6,510 nucleotides of DNA from Thioalkalivibrio sp. (GCA_003550945.1 PULL01000038.1:1-6510); one strand, 5' to 3'; shown: positions 1 through 6,403, counted from the first letter of the stretch. The notes: a model not told the origin generated them from the letters alone. Numbers and translations are program-made.

Positions 1-2
1 AC

Positions 3-134
3 GACTGGGAGACGCTGGACGAGACGGTGGAGCGCATCGCCGAACTGCCGCCGTTCCAGCACCTGCTGCACTACGACGACTGGCATCGGGTGAATGTGAA
101 CCGCACCTACCTGTTTCTGGAGGCTAATCCCTAG
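3..134 (+). CDS. 3' end of an unrecognised protein (partial)
   Basis: An open frame enters from the left edge and ends at a TAG stop at 132-134, giving the last 43 residues of a protein. Codon use is strongly G/C at third positions, as in the genes downstream, which supports real coding. The tail is rich in acidic and aromatic residues (one stretch reads HLLHYDDWHRVNVNRTYLFL) and has no cysteine motif, membrane segment or other signature I can assign. A role in arsenic metabolism, for example a maturation chaperone or a regulator, would fit the position, but nothing in these residues shows it. It is separated from the next gene by about 180 bases of A+T-richer DNA, so it is probably in a different transcription unit. 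Confidence 0.6.
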   Translation, partial: DWETLDETVERIAELPPFQHLLHYDDWHRVNVNRTYLFLEANP

Positions 135-204
135 GCACTTTGCCCTTGGGAGAATTTGAAAATAATCGAACTTTCTGAACGGTACGGGGGCATAGAACCT
201 CTTC

Positions 205-221
205 ATTCGATTTTTTCGAAT
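205..221. repeat. Inverted repeat ATTCGA-N5-TCGAAT
   Basis: There is a perfect 6-base dyad (205-210 and 216-221) around a five-T spacer, lying about 95 bases before the arrA start. It shares its TTCGA/TCGAA core with the second dyad at 272-287. An operator function is inferred from this recurrence and the position; the binding protein is unknown. Confidence 0.45.
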
Positions 222-252
222 AATTGCGAAGAACTGTGCGCTAGATCAATAA

Positions 253-313
253 CGCGGATCCTGCCTTCGGTTTCGATGTTTCTCGAAGGATCGAACCAAT
301 GGAGGATCCCGCG
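253..313 (+). promoter_or_regulatory. Possible leader hairpin overlapping the arrA ribosome binding site
   Basis: CGCGGATCCT at 253-262 can pair with AGGATCCCGCG at 303-313, giving ten base pairs with one bulged C (310). The right arm overlaps the Shine-Dalgarno GGAGG (301-305) and ends just before the start codon. Inside the loop a second pairing is possible, either TTCGA 272-276 with TCGAA 283-287 or GGTTTCGA 269-276 with TCGAACC 291-297, and these two are mutually exclusive. Such a fold would limit translation of the first operon gene. The pairing is visible in the sequence; a regulatory role is inference, and a chance GGATCC pair in GC-rich DNA is the alternative. Confidence 0.3.
301..305 (+). 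promoter_or_regulatory. Ribosome binding site deciding the arrA start
   Basis: GGAGG lies 9 bases upstream of the ATG at 315. It selects this start over the upstream TTG at 156 and the ATG at 276-278, neither of which has a comparable site. Starting at 315 also puts the Tat motif near the N-terminus, as it must be. Confidence 0.8.
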
Positions 314-314
314 C

Positions 315-2969
315 ATGCAATGGTTCCACGATACCAAGATCAGCCGCCGCACCTTCCTGGCCGGGACGGGTGCGCTGGGCGTCGTCACGGCGTTCCAACT
401 CAACCCCCTCACGCAGGCACTGGTGAATGCCGGTGTCGTTCACGCTGCGAACCCGATCCCCATCCCGGGTTCGGGTGAGTGGGTGCCCACGGTCTGCCAA
501 GGGTGCACCACCTGGTGCATGAAAGAGGCCTACGTTCAGGACGGCCGCGTGTTCCACGTGCGCGGCAACCAGCACTCCAAGATCACCGGCAAGTCCGGCT
601 GCGTCCGTCAAAGCATGGCGCTGACCGAGCTGTACGACCCCGACCGGGTGCGTTACCCGATGAAGCGTACCAACCCGCGCAAGGGTCGCGGCGAGGATCC
701 GGGTTTCGTGCGCATCACGTGGGAAGAAGCGATGGACACCTTTGCCGAGAAACTGATGGAGCTGCGGCAGAAGGGCGAACCGTACAAGTACATGACCACC
801 CGCGGCCGATATGGGTTCATGAGCGGGGTGATGCTCGCGAACATCACCCGCATCATCGGCTCGCCGAACGCGATCACCCACTCGGCCATCTGCGCCGAGG
901 CCGACAAGTTCGGTCCGTACTTCATGGAAGGCAACTGGGGCTACCGGCAGTACGACATCAAGAACAGCCGCTACCAGCTCTCGTTCGGGGCCGATCCGAT
1001 TGCCGCCAACCGGCAGGTGTCGTTCGCCACGCGCGAGTGGGGCAACATGCTGGATCACGCCAAGGTTGCTGTGGTCGATCCCCGCTTTTCCTCCAGCGCG
1101 CAGAAGGCGGATGAATGGCTGCCGATCAAGCCGGGTACGGATTCGGCGCTGGCATTGGCGCTGGCGCACGTAATCCTGGTCGAGGGCCTGTGGCACAAGC
1201 CGTTTGTCGGCGACTTTCACGACGGTGAGAACCGCTTCGTCGCGGGCCAAACGGTCGACCTGGAAACCATGGTCGATCCCGAGGAAGCAGTGGTCGCGGA
1301 CGAGGAGGCGGCCGAAGGCGTCGAGGCGGAAAACGCCGCTCAGGGGCCGACTGCGGTGCCGACCTTCAACGAGCTGTATACCCACGGTCTGGTGCAGTGG
1401 TGGAACCTGGAACTGAAGGACCGCACCCCGGAGTGGGCGGCCGAGATCACCGATCTGCCGGTCGAGCAGATCGTGCGGGTCGCGCGTGACCTGGGCGCCG
1501 CGGCGCCGAACGTGGGCATCTGGCTCTCGCGCGGGATGCACATGAACACGCGCGGTTCCTACAGCTCGATGTGCGGTCACGCGCTTGCCGGGCTGTTGGG
1601 CGCTGCGGAGAACGACGGCGGCAGCATGCGCTTCAGTGCGCGCCCGATGGCCTCCCTACCCGACGGTGCCGCGTATCGCGATGACCTGGCCAAGGCCGGG
1701 ATCGCGATGGAAATGATCGATCGCCGCGGCCGACTGGAATTCCCGGCACTCGCCCGCGGGCGCTCTGGAGCGGGCGTGGTCAGCGCCCAGCCGGCGAACT
1801 CCATTCTGGAGGAAGACCCCTACGGCATCGAGGTGCTGTACTCGAGCTGGAACAACTTCGTCTACGCCCAGCCGCACGCGCAGGAGTGGGAAGAGGCGAT
1901 GAAGAAGGTACCCTTCCAGGTGCACTCGACGCTGAACCTCGCCGAACAGTCGATGTTCGCCGACATCATCCTGCCGGCGTCGCACAGTATGTTCGAGCGC
2001 TGGAACGTCGTCGCCAACTCCGGCAACGGCTATGGCGTGGTCGGCATTCAGCAACCGATGGTGAAGATCGGCGACATCCGCCAGGATGAGTCGGAGATCC
2101 CCTGGCTGCTCGCCGAAGCGCTGGATCGCAAGGGCTTCAGCGCGCCGCTGGAATACCTGAAGAACGAGTTCACCGATCCGGAAACGGGGGCGCATCCCAC
2201 CAACGGTGACGAGTTGGGCCTGATCATGGTCAAGATGATGACCCGGCCCTTCTGGGATCCCGACTCCACTGTGGGGGGCACGAAGTTCGCCAACTGGGAA
2301 GAGTTTCGCAAGGTCGGCATGTGGACCAGCGATCACTACCCGTTCCAGTCGCGCTGGGGGAACATGGGGACGAAGACCGGCAACTTCGAGTTCTACTCCG
2401 AGACCCTGAAAGACGCGTTGCAAGCGCACGCGGACCGGCACAACACCGACATCGACAACGTGCTGGCGACCTGCAATTACGAAGCCCGCGGCGAACTGGC
2501 GTTCATCCCGCATTACGAGAACCCGGTGCGGCACGGCAGCGAGAGCGAGTACCCGTTCCTGTTCATTGACTACAAGCACAAGCTCAACCGGGAGGGACGC
2601 GGGTGCAACCATTACTGGTACACGGCCGAACGTGATACCGAGCCGGGCGATTTCAAGTTCGGCGATGCCGCCAAGATCAACCCGGTGGACGCCGAACGCC
2701 TCGGGATCGAGACCGGCGACGTGATTCGGCTGAGCAGTGTCTCCGGCACCATCACCTGCACTGCAAGCGTTTGGGAGGGTGTGCGACCCGGCTGCGTGGT
2801 GAAGGCCTTCGGGATGGGCCATTGGGCCTACGGGCGGAACGTGTCCAAAGAGTTCGGGCGGACCGCCATCGGGGGCAACAACAACGAACTGATCCCGCGC
2901 GACTACGACCGCCTGTCCGGATCCTCGGTGTTCTCCGGCCAGATCGGCGTTCGCGTCGAGAAAGTCTGA
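315..2969 (+). CDS. arrA: Respiratory arsenate reductase (ArrA/ArxA family), molybdopterin catalytic subunit
   Basis: This is the catalytic subunit of a periplasmic, quinone-linked arsenic oxidoreductase of the DMSO reductase superfamily. It interconverts arsenate and arsenite at a bis-pterin Mo centre. The 884-residue product starts at the ATG with a good ribosome binding site. A Tat signal (S-R-R-T-F-L, twin arginines 11-12) is followed by a hydrophobic stretch and a likely cleavage near V-H-A (42-44). A [4Fe-4S] site has cysteines 61, 64, 68 and 96 (C-X2-C-X3-C-X27-C), the spacing known for ArrA. The motif R163-G-R-Y-G167 is ArrA-like; ArxA arsenite oxidases are described with G-R-G-W-G. 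C193 is the probable Mo ligand, and R165, Y166, K198 and Y210 sit at the numbers I recall for the Shewanella ANA-3 ArrA active site. The C-terminal pterin-binding domain appears complete. An acidic insert occupies about 321-343. The family is secure; arsenate reduction rather than arsenite oxidation is favoured, not proven. Confidence 0.87.
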   Translation: MQWFHDTKISRRTFLAGTGALGVVTAFQLNPLTQALVNAGVVHAANPIPIPGSGEWVPTVCQGCTTWCMKEAYVQDGRVFHVRGNQHSKITGKSGCVRQSMALTELYDPDRVRYPMKRTNPRKGRGEDPGFVRITWEEAMDTFAEKLMELRQKGEPYKYMTTRGRYGFMSGVMLANITRIIGSPNAITHSAICAEADKFGPYFMEGNWGYRQYDIKNSRYQLSFGADPIAANRQVSFATREWGNMLDHAKVAVVDPRFSSSAQKADEWLPIKPGTDSALALALAHVILVEGLWHKPFVGDFHDGENRFVAGQTVDLETMVDPEEAVVADEEAAEGVEAENAAQGPTAVPTFNELYTHGLVQWWNLELKDRTPEWAAEITDLPVEQIVRVARDLGAAAPNVGIWLSRGMHMNTRGSYSSMCGHALAGLLGAAENDGGSMRFSARPMASLPDGAAYRDDLAKAGIAMEMIDRRGRLEFPALARGRSGAGVVSAQPANSILEEDPYGIEVLYSSWNNFVYAQPHAQEWEEAMKKVPFQVHSTLNLAEQSMFADIILPASHSMFERWNVVANSGNGYGVVGIQQPMVKIGDIRQDESEIPWLLAEALDRKGFSAPLEYLKNEFTDPETGAHPTNGDELGLIMVKMMTRPFWDPDSTVGGTKFANWEEFRKVGMWTSDHYPFQSRWGNMGTKTGNFEFYSETLKDALQAHADRHNTDIDNVLATCNYEARGELAFIPHYENPVRHGSESEYPFLFIDYKHKLNREGRGCNHYWYTAERDTEPGDFKFGDAAKINPVDAERLGIETGDVIRLSSVSGTITCTASVWEGVRPGCVVKAFGMGHWAYGRNVSKEFGRTAIGGNNNELIPRDYDRLSGSSVFSGQIGVRVEKV

Positions 2970-2984
2970 CAGCCGCAAACTGCT

Positions 2985-2989
2985 AGGAG
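2985..2989 (+). promoter_or_regulatory. Ribosome binding site of arrB
   Basis: AGGAG stands 9 bases before the ATG at 2999, in the 29-base gap after arrA. The short gap with no terminator supports co-transcription of the two subunits. Confidence 0.75.
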
Positions 2990-2998
2990 ATTTCAGTC

Positions 2999-3739
2999 AT
3001 GGGATATGGAATGGTGATTGACCAGCAGCTCTGCGTCGGCTGCGCCGCCTGCACCATCGCGTGCAAGATCGAAAACAACACCCCGGTCGGCATCAACTGG
3101 TGCGACAAGATCACGCGCACCACCGGGAAATTCCCGGACGTGCGGTACGAGTACATTTCGACGATGTGCAACCACTGCGACAACGCGCCTTGCGTCGCCG
3201 CCTGCCCGACGCAGGCGATGCACAAGGACCGGCAGACCGGGCTCACGCTGCATGACCCCAAGAAGTGCATTGGCTGCAAGGCGTGCATCGTGGGCTGCCC
3301 GTACGGCGTGATCAGCGTCAACTGGGAACGGCCGCATCGACACTGGGCGCAGCGCGACCGTCTCGCCGAGGGCTGTTTCTCGCCCAGGGAGATGGTCGAG
3401 GAGTCCGGTGGCGAAGGCTCTCCGCACGGCAATCCGGAGCGAGGCACCACCTACCCGGTCGTGCGGCCCGCGGGCACCGTCGAGAAATGCACCTTCTGCG
3501 ACCACCGCCTGGCCCAGGGGCTGGCGCCGGCCTGCGTCGATGCCTGCCCGTCCGGTGCCCGGCAGTTCGGTGACATCGACGATCCGAACAGCGAAGTGAG
3601 CAAGCTGGTGGCCCGGCATGGAGGACAAGGGTTGCGGGAACACCTGGGAACCCGGCCCCGGGTCATTTACATCCGTGATTACAAGCCGCAGCGCCGTTTC
3701 GAACCCGCTCGCCCGGCCGGCGAAGGCCAAGGAGCGTAA
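2999..3739 (+). CDS. arrB: Arsenate reductase iron-sulfur subunit, four [4Fe-4S] clusters
   Basis: This is the electron-transfer subunit that passes electrons between the membrane quinone subunit and the catalytic subunit. The 246-residue protein has sixteen cysteines in four ferredoxin-type groups: 12/15/18/22, 57/60/65/69, 90/93/96/100 and 164/167/179/183, each closing group followed by Pro or a typical helix. This is the DmsB/PsrB/NrfC-type layout, close in length to known ArrB (about 230-240 residues). Two further cysteines, 35 and 126, lie outside the groups. It has no signal peptide, as expected if it is co-exported with the Tat-bearing catalytic subunit. A loop at about 108-160, between the third and fourth groups, is rich in charged residues and glycine. 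The last fifteen residues are an Arg/Pro/Gly-rich tail. The family alone does not separate ArrB from ArxB; the name follows the upstream gene. Confidence 0.87.
   Translation: MGYGMVIDQQLCVGCAACTIACKIENNTPVGINWCDKITRTTGKFPDVRYEYISTMCNHCDNAPCVAACPTQAMHKDRQTGLTLHDPKKCIGCKACIVGCPYGVISVNWERPHRHWAQRDRLAEGCFSPREMVEESGGEGSPHGNPERGTTYPVVRPAGTVEKCTFCDHRLAQGLAPACVDACPSGARQFGDIDDPNSEVSKLVARHGGQGLREHLGTRPRVIYIRDYKPQRRFEPARPAGEGQGA
3729..3734 (+). promoter_or_regulatory. Ribosome binding site of arrC, inside the end of arrB
   Basis: AAGGAG lies within the last codons of arrB, 8 bases before the ATG at 3743. With only three bases between stop and start, translation of the two genes is probably coupled. Confidence 0.75.
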
Positions 3740-3742
3740 GCC

Positions 3743-4786
3743 ATGAACTCCAATGTCAGTTTTAGAGATTTTGCGACACCCACCTGGATCCTGATCGCCG
3801 TTGGTCTGGTGGCGGGCGGTGCCGTTGGGCTGTACGAGATGTTCTTCGGCCACCTGTTCGCGACCAACAATGCCCTGGTCTGGACATTACCGCTGGTCGT
3901 CTACATCTTCCTTGCGCTGATGAGCACGGGCGTCTCGCTGGTGCTGGCCTACGGGCTGATCATGAAGGACGCGTCCATCACGCAGCACACGCGGCCGCTG
4001 CTGATCATGGCCATCGGGCTGCTCCTCGGGGGCTTTACCGCGTTGGCGACCGAGTTGGGATCGGTGCTGAATCTGGTCTGGATCCTGCTCTCGCCGAACC
4101 TGAGTTCGCCGATCTGGTGGATGGGCGCGTTGTACTCGGTGGAGCTGGTGCTCCTGATCGTGAAGCTCGTGATGGACCTCAAGGGCCGACACGGAGTCTT
4201 CGACATGCCACTGGCGTGGGGCACGCTCGTTATCGCCGCCGCCGCCGCCATCACCATCGGCGCGGTCTTCGGCACGGTCATCGGACGTCCGGACTACCAT
4301 GGGGCCTTCCTGTCGATCGTGACTCTCGTCTCGGCTCTGGTGAGCGGAACCGCCGCGATCGTGCTGCTGCGTCCGCAGAGCGCACTGACGGAAACCGCCG
4401 GGCGGATCTTCCGCCAGACGGCGCTGCTGTTCGCGGCACTGATCCTGATGCGGGTCGCGTACGAGGCCCACAGCACGGTCGCCGGCATGCTGGGCTGGGC
4501 GAGCATCGCGATGCTGGCTCCGTTCCTGATCGCCGCCGTTCTGTTCACGCTCGCGCCGCGGCTGCTGTCCCTGCTGGGCATCCTTGGCGTGCTCTGGGTG
4601 CAGTACAGCTTCATCATCACGGGGCAACTGGTGTCGCTCGGACAGACCGCCCACTGGTACGGCGCGGTGCAGTCCTACCAGCCGAACCTCGCTGAAGTCC
4701 TGGTCCTCGTACTTGGCATTGCCGTGGCGGCCGCACTGATCAAGCTCGGTGAGCAGTTCCTGATCGAGCGTCGCCCGGCCGCCTGA
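3743..4786 (+). CDS. arrC: Membrane quinone-interacting subunit, NrfD/PsrC family
   Basis: This is the integral membrane anchor that exchanges electrons with the quinone pool and hands them to the iron-sulfur subunit. The 347-residue protein is almost entirely hydrophobic and shows about nine to ten membrane segments. The first four lie roughly at 13-35, 46-74, 86-116 and 123-145; more follow across about 155-340, ending in a short charged tail. No haem-ligand histidine pattern or cysteine motif stands out, which suits the haem-free NrfD/PsrC type rather than a cytochrome b. A charged residue within the third segment (E104) and the polar loop S117-P123 are plausible parts of the quinone site, by analogy only. 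It follows arrB by three bases and precedes a terminator-like hairpin, so it closes the operon. The same family serves polysulfide, tetrathionate and nitrite reductases; the arsenic assignment comes from its partners. Confidence 0.82.
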   Translation: MNSNVSFRDFATPTWILIAVGLVAGGAVGLYEMFFGHLFATNNALVWTLPLVVYIFLALMSTGVSLVLAYGLIMKDASITQHTRPLLIMAIGLLLGGFTALATELGSVLNLVWILLSPNLSSPIWWMGALYSVELVLLIVKLVMDLKGRHGVFDMPLAWGTLVIAAAAAITIGAVFGTVIGRPDYHGAFLSIVTLVSALVSGTAAIVLLRPQSALTETAGRIFRQTALLFAALILMRVAYEAHSTVAGMLGWASIAMLAPFLIAAVLFTLAPRLLSLLGILGVLWVQYSFIITGQLVSLGQTAHWYGAVQSYQPNLAEVLVLVLGIAVAAALIKLGEQFLIERRPAA

Positions 4787-4813
4787 GGGAAAGCCCGACG
4801 ATGGCCCGACCCT

Positions 4814-4845
4814 GCCCGCCTGCGACCTTTGCAGGCGGGCCCTTT
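4814..4845 (+). terminator. Terminator hairpin after arrC
   Basis: GCCCGCCTGC (4814-4823) and GCAGGCGGGC (4831-4840) form a perfect ten-base-pair GC-rich stem with a seven-base loop, 27 bases after the arrC stop. The downstream tract is poor in T (CCTTTC), so termination may be inefficient or partly factor-dependent. It separates the respiratory operon from the arsR unit. Confidence 0.72.
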
Positions 4846-4857
4846 CGGCCCCACAGG

Positions 4858-4906
4858 CACCCGGTTAAACGGTGCGAGACACCCGCTTTTTCAGTAGCAT
4901 AAGGCG
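4858..4906 (+). promoter_or_regulatory. Probable arsR promoter/operator region
   Basis: The roughly 50 bases between the terminator and arsR should contain its promoter. TAGCAT (4895-4900) is a tolerable -10 element, with a weak -35 candidate GTGCGA (4872-4877) 17 bases upstream. If this is right, transcription would begin almost at the ATG and the message would be nearly leaderless, which agrees with the lack of a well-spaced Shine-Dalgarno. An imperfect dyad around TTAA (CCG 4861-4863 with CGG 4870-4872) lies just upstream of these elements and could be an operator. All of this is inferred from weak matches. Confidence 0.3.
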
Positions 4907-5242
4907 ATGGATACACCAATGGCCGTCAAGATGTTCGCCGCCTTGGCCCATGAGCACCGGCTTGCGGTGTTTCGCATGTTGGTCAAGGCGGGGCCCAAGG
5001 GCCGGTCGGCCGGTGAAATCGGCGCTGAGCTCGGGATCGTGCCATCGACCCTTTCCTTTCACCTCTCGGCACTCGAGGGCGCCGGACTGGTGCAATCCAT
5101 GCGTGCCGGGCGATACATGTGCTACGGCGTTCGCCCCGAGGCCATCGGCAGTCTGCTGGATTTTCTGACCGACGATTGCTGTGGGGGACATCCCGAGCGC
5201 TGTGGTCTGCCCATGGATCGGGTTACAAAAGCCTCTGCCTGA
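4907..5242 (+). CDS. arsR: ArsR-family arsenite-responsive repressor with C-terminal cysteine site
   Basis: This is a small winged-helix repressor that releases DNA when it binds As(III). The 111-residue protein begins with the usual A-L-A-H-E-x-R-L helix (11-19). It has a helix-turn-helix around 34-57 (P-S-T-L-S-F-H-L recognition helix, 46-53) and a wing near 64-75. The E. coli-type C-V-C pair in the DNA-binding helix is absent. Instead a C-terminal cluster C91-C92-x6-C99 offers three thiols, like the arrangement described for the Acidithiobacillus ferrooxidans ArsR; C72 is an additional cysteine. A TAG stop lies four codons upstream, so the start must be 4907 or the in-frame ATG at 4919. 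The AAGG at 4901-4904 is too close to 4907 and somewhat far from 4919, leaving the choice open. It heads the unit with the GAPDH and ArsJ genes and probably controls it. Confidence 0.88.
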   Translation: MDTPMAVKMFAALAHEHRLAVFRMLVKAGPKGRSAGEIGAELGIVPSTLSFHLSALEGAGLVQSMRAGRYMCYGVRPEAIGSLLDFLTDDCCGGHPERCGLPMDRVTKASA

Positions 5243-5302
5243 GCCGGCGCACGATCCGCACTGCAATCCGGAATGCCCTCGTCGTTGCCCGCCGAGCCAG
5301 AC

Positions 5303-5326
5303 GCATGTGTCACGTGACTGTCATGC
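5303..5326. repeat. Palindrome between arsR and the GAPDH gene
   Basis: GTCACGTGAC at 5309-5318 is a perfect ten-base palindrome. It is flanked by GCATG (5303-5307) and its complement CATGC (5322-5326), with spacers of one and three bases. It lies about 50-75 bases before the GAPDH start, in a 135-base gap that otherwise shows little. It could be an operator giving the GAPDH-arsJ pair its own control. TAGGAT at 5335-5340 could be a -10 element, but no good -35 accompanies it. Confidence 0.35.
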
Positions 5327-5363
5327 ATCGGTCATAGGATGTCGCGTTCAACACGCCCCGATC

Positions 5364-5368
5364 AGGAA
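5364..5368 (+). promoter_or_regulatory. Ribosome binding site deciding the GAPDH start
   Basis: AGGAA lies 9 bases before the ATG at 5378. The alternative in-frame ATG at 5339 has AGG directly abutting it, which is unusable spacing, and would add 13 residues ahead of the canonical dehydrogenase N-terminus. Confidence 0.65.
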
Positions 5369-5377
5369 ATCGCAGAG

Positions 5378-6397
5378 ATGAGCGTTCGTGTCGGTATCAA
5401 CGGCTTTGGCCGCATGGGACGGCTGGCGCTGCGCGCCGCCTGGGGCCGTCCCGAGTTTGATTTCGTGCTGATCAACGAGAAGAACGGCGACGGCACCGTC
5501 TCCGGCCACTTGCTCGAATTCGACTCGGTGCACGGGCGCTGGCCCCACGCCATCGCCGCGGAGCCCGACCGGATCACCATCGACGGGCACGCCATCCGCC
5601 ACACCCGGCACGATACCCCCGGCGCGGGGCCTTGGGCAGAGGCGGGCTGCGACCTGGTCATCGAGGCGACCGGCGCGTTTCGCACGGTCGAGCGCCTGCA
5701 ACCCTACTTCGACGCTGGAGTGAAGCGGGTCGTGGTCGCCGCTCCGGTCAAGGATCCGGCGGTGCTCAACGTGGTCGTCGGCGTCAATGACCACCTCTAC
5801 GATCCGCAGCATCACCGCATCGTCACCGCCGCCTCCTGCACCACCAACTGCATCGCCCCGGCGGTGAAGGTGATGCACGAGTCGCTCGGCATCGTCCACG
5901 GCTCGATCCTGACCATCCACGACATGACCAACACCCAGTCGCCGGTCGACCGGCCGCACCCGGATTTGCGGCGAGCGCGTGCAGCCGGACTCTCCTTGAT
6001 CCCGACCACGACTGGCTCCGCCCGCGCGATCGGCGACATCTTTCCCGAGTTACAGGGACGCCTCAACGGGCACGCGGTTCGGGTGCCGCTGATGAACGCA
6101 TCCCTCACCGACCTCACCTTCGAGGCGGCGCGTCCCACGACGGCCGAGGAGGTCAACGGCCTGCTGCGCACCGCTGCCGCAGGCCCGCTGGCCGGCATCC
6201 TCGGCTACGAAGAGCGCCCGCTGGTCTCGGCCGACTACCGGGGCGATGCGCGCTCATCGATCGTCGATGCCGACTCCACACTGGTCGTCGACGGCCCCCA
6301 GGTCAAGCTTCTGCTCTGGTACGACAACGAGTGGGGCTATGCCAACCGGCTGGTCGAATTGGCTGCACAGGTGGCACGCTCGCTGGAGACGGCGTAG
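5378..6397 (+). CDS. ArsJ-associated glyceraldehyde-3-phosphate dehydrogenase
   Basis: In arsenic islands this dehydrogenase uses arsenate in place of phosphate, turning glyceraldehyde 3-phosphate and NAD into 1-arseno-3-phosphoglycerate, which ArsJ exports. The 339-residue product has the Rossmann motif G6-I-N-G-F-G-R-M-G-R (to R15). The catalytic S-C-T-T-N-C has nucleophile C154, and H181 lies 27 residues on, the spacing of glycolytic GAPDH. It also has P-T-T-T-G-S-A-R-A (209-217, anion site) and the C-terminal W-Y-D-N-E-W-G-Y signature. It differs from housekeeping enzymes at recognisable places: I-N-E-K-N-G-D after the second strand instead of a V-N-D-type turn, and I-H-D-M-T-N-T-Q around the histidine instead of V-H-A-Y-T-A-T-Q. 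These variants, and an arsJ start six bases after its stop, argue for the detoxification paralogue rather than glycolysis. Length and domains are complete. Confidence 0.88.
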   Translation: MSVRVGINGFGRMGRLALRAAWGRPEFDFVLINEKNGDGTVSGHLLEFDSVHGRWPHAIAAEPDRITIDGHAIRHTRHDTPGAGPWAEAGCDLVIEATGAFRTVERLQPYFDAGVKRVVVAAPVKDPAVLNVVVGVNDHLYDPQHHRIVTAASCTTNCIAPAVKVMHESLGIVHGSILTIHDMTNTQSPVDRPHPDLRRARAAGLSLIPTTTGSARAIGDIFPELQGRLNGHAVRVPLMNASLTDLTFEAARPTTAEEVNGLLRTAAAGPLAGILGYEERPLVSADYRGDARSSIVDADSTLVVDGPQVKLLLWYDNEWGYANRLVELAAQVARSLETA

Positions 6398-6403
6398 ATC
6401 CCC

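Larger units (their letters stand above)
135..314 (+). promoter_or_regulatory. Leader and control region of the arsenic respiratory operon
   Basis: This 180-base gap is clearly richer in A+T than its surroundings and precedes a three-gene operon, so it should hold the operon promoter. The pentamer TTCGA or its complement TCGAA occurs six times between 166 and 295. Four copies form two inverted pairs: ATTCGA (205-210) with TCGAAT (216-221), and TTCGA (272-276) with TCGAA (283-287). These could be operator half-sites for a regulator encoded elsewhere. I could not pick a convincing -35/-10 pair or a sigma-54 site. An open reading frame continues upstream from the gene start through this region to a TTG at 156, but it does not look coding. 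Confidence 0.5.

Noticed and set aside
156..314. N-terminal extension of arrA from the TTG at 156 (53 extra residues)
   Set aside because: It would bury the Tat signal 63 residues in, has no good ribosome binding site, and its base composition is non-coding. The ATG at 315 has GGAGG at ideal spacing.
246..1580. Long minus-strand open frame opposite arrA (also 1656-2978)
   Set aside because: These are shadows created by G/C-rich third positions of the real gene. Their products are Arg/His/Val-rich with no family motif, and they oppose a clearly conserved enzyme.
315..2969. Arsenite oxidase ArxA, polysulfide or tetrathionate reductase as the identity of the large subunit
   Set aside because: The R-G-R-Y-G motif and the positions of C193, K198 and Y210 fit ArrA best, and the arsenic genes next door argue against sulfur substrates. 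ArxA stays as the main alternative.
3887..4654. Minus-strand frame opposite arrC encoding an Arg/Gln/His-rich protein
   Set aside because: The composition is the typical antisense image of a hydrophobic membrane protein in GC-rich DNA. There is no start signal or motif.
5339..5377. Earlier GAPDH start at ATG 5339
   Set aside because: There is no usable Shine-Dalgarno spacing, and the extra 13 residues precede the usual GAPDH N-terminus, which begins at 5378 with a proper site.
5378..6397. Housekeeping glycolytic GAPDH
   Set aside because: Sequence around the cofactor turn and the catalytic histidine differs from glycolytic enzymes, and the gene sits between arsR and arsJ.
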